Assembly (NCBI GenBank): GCA_964007475.1
Contig: OZ023273.1
Location: 145,735,308 to 145,799,307, forward strand
Length of the DNA: 64,000 nt
Direction: 5' to 3'
Source: Hybos culiciformis
Taxonomy: Eukaryota > Arthropoda > Insecta > Diptera > Hybotidae
The notes under the pieces were generated by a model, which saw only the letters and a program-made list of their open reading frames with translations, searched no databases and had not been told where the DNA came from. Numbering within the stretch: the first letter of the stretch is position 1; each line of letters starts with the position of its first letter. The translations under genes were made by a program, and so were the position numbers. Positions 62,649 to 64,000 of the stretch are shown piece after piece.

Positions 62649-64000
62649 ATGGCTACAAATTTGAAGAAAACACTAAAAAAGGTAAGATTTTGAAATAAAA
62701 ATAGGCTTAATTTACCAACTTTTTAGATTTTTTAAATTTAATTCATTGCAAACTTCGAATATTCTGATTCTGTGGCAGCTATTAACTATAGCTTGTTTTA
62801 GGCTATTAAATTTACGCAGACATTAATTTGTGAATGTGAAACTTAGTCCGCAAATCAATGTTTTTGATACTTGCCTCCTACGGATTTTACAAAATGTAAA
62901 TATCTAGGTACAGGTAGGCTTTCTCACTTCAATGTGACTGTTTTGATGAAAAAAATTAGGTGTACCCAGCAAATAGAAGCAAGGCATTTTATAATTTTTA
63001 AATAAATTTTATAGAAATTGGAAGGTGGGTAACTTAATCTACTTACCTATCATCAAATCGATTAGGTATGTACAAACGTAGGTAGGTAGGTATCTAGAAT
63101 TTGAATTTAGAAAAGGCCAAAGATATCTCCTACTTAACTGATAAATATTAGAAACAAAGTTGTGATTACCTACCCATGCTGAAGTCTAAAAATTTTTAAG
63201 TTTTCTGTTCTTTCAAATAAAATTTTAAATAATTTTTCTTTTTAGGATAATTCTAAAAAATTGATAGTCAATGTGAAAAATACAAAAAATATTCATAATG
63301 CAAAAAAAAAAATTAAACTAAAATGTGAATGGTTGAAATGTAATAAAATATGTGGAAAAAATGAAGAGCTATTTTGTGAACACATTCAAGATCATTTGAA
63401 AAACTTAATACCAATAAATGGTAAAAATTTATTGTTTTAATAATTTTCAAAATACTAATTGAATTTTTTTATTTGTCTCTAAAGCCTTCTCTCTAAACTT
63501 ATTTCAAAACAGGGATCTAAAAGAATAAATGCGACCTTTTAAGCTCTATTAAAAATAATTAAAACTCATTTATTTTTTTAATTTTGTGTTCTTAATTGAA
63601 CAAAAACTAAACTCTATTATTTTTTAGATAATTTTCATTGCTATTGGAATGATTGTCAATTCTCAACAGAATCCTCTGAATATATATCCCGGCACATTTT
63701 GTTCCATGAACATCACACTGTTTTAAAATATAAAAGCAAAATTTTATCAATTGAACTTAATTTACCGAAGTGTAAACGAGAATCATCCAAATGTAATAAA
63801 ATTCCTGAATTACCAGAAAAATTTAAATGTCGCTACACCGATTGTGAACGACAGTTTAACTCAGTTGTTTTATTTGCTGAACATGCCAGAGAGCATTGCA
63901 TCTTCGAATTTGATGTAGGAAAGAGTCCTGATTGTAACACGAAACAAAAAATAAAATGTGGCTGGAATTTTTGTAATAAAGAATTTAATTTGAAATATCG
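62649..64000 (+). CDS. Hinfp: Histone H4 transcription factor (HINFP-like C2H2 zinc-finger protein), 5' part
   Basis: Three exons are in the window: 62649-62681 (MATNLKKTLKK), 63246-63420 and 63628 onward, cut by the window edge after 193 codons. Phases join. Four C2H2 fingers of the unusual CxxxxC type are visible: C38/C43/H57/H61, C74/C79/H92/H96, C137/C142/H155/H159 and the start of a fourth at C180/C185. Each begins with a C-E/Y/R/G-W/Y pattern. Their order, spacing and linkers match animal HINFP (for example CEWLKCNK, then CYWNDCQF with HILFHEHHTVLKYK, then CRYTDCERQF, then CGWNFCNKEF). HINFP binds histone H4 promoters and drives S-phase histone transcription in vertebrates; nuclear. The rest of the finger array should lie beyond the right edge. 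The first exon is short and lysine-rich. Confidence is high for the family and good for orthology. Confidence 0.88.
62682..63245 (+). other. HINFP intron 1
   Basis: 564 bp, donor AAG|GTAAGA and acceptor ttttag. It contains a small (TAGG)n repeat near 63079 (gtaggtaggtaggtat). Confidence 0.85.

Overview
This window is nuclear DNA from an animal, most likely an insect. It is extremely A/T-rich, with A- or T-runs throughout. All four genes are spliced with GT..AG introns, and their best protein resemblances are to conserved animal families. The species cannot be named from this sequence. Frequent TAGGTA/TACCTA motifs and the retroelement types fit several insect orders.

Positions 1-47,000 hold no gene I can support. 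It is a gene desert, or a giant intron or intergenic space. Inside the A/T-rich background are a 289-bp MITE with 45-bp perfect terminal inverted repeats (11431-11719), a probable tRNA-type SINE remnant (about 22.7 kb), a recent 243/248-bp tandem duplication (32.5-33.0 kb) and three relics of non-LTR retrotransposon ORF2 (34.0, 37.6 and 42.1 kb). There are also two pairs of old dispersed repeats and a nearly perfect 67-bp-stem hairpin (41458-41596).

Positions 47,000-64,000 hold a compact cluster of conserved genes. eIF3m (minus, 4 exons, 389 aa) lies head-to-head with cytosolic cysteinyl-tRNA synthetase (plus, 5 exons, 739 aa), with a CpG-rich stretch between their starts. CysRS is tail-to-tail with an RNF4/degringolade-like RING E3 ligase gene (minus, 3 exons, 184 aa). 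That gene's first intron has been swollen to 3.5 kb by a 5'-truncated non-LTR retrotransposon in the same orientation, with an uninterrupted endonuclease/reverse-transcriptase frame. The RING gene is head-to-head with the first three exons of a histone H4 transcription factor (HINFP-like C2H2 zinc-finger) gene, which runs off the right edge. Two genes serve translation, one SUMO-targeted ubiquitylation and one histone transcription. This is a housekeeping cluster, not a pathway.

The most unusual DNA lies between the RING gene and HINFP. It has a G/C-rich mosaic repeat (60361-60612) with a shorter relative in eIF3m intron 1 and shared segments in the 11.5-kb MITE. Beside it is an island of at least eight palindromes built on GCGGACAAATGTC, most with a regular 59-bp spacing (61022-61537).
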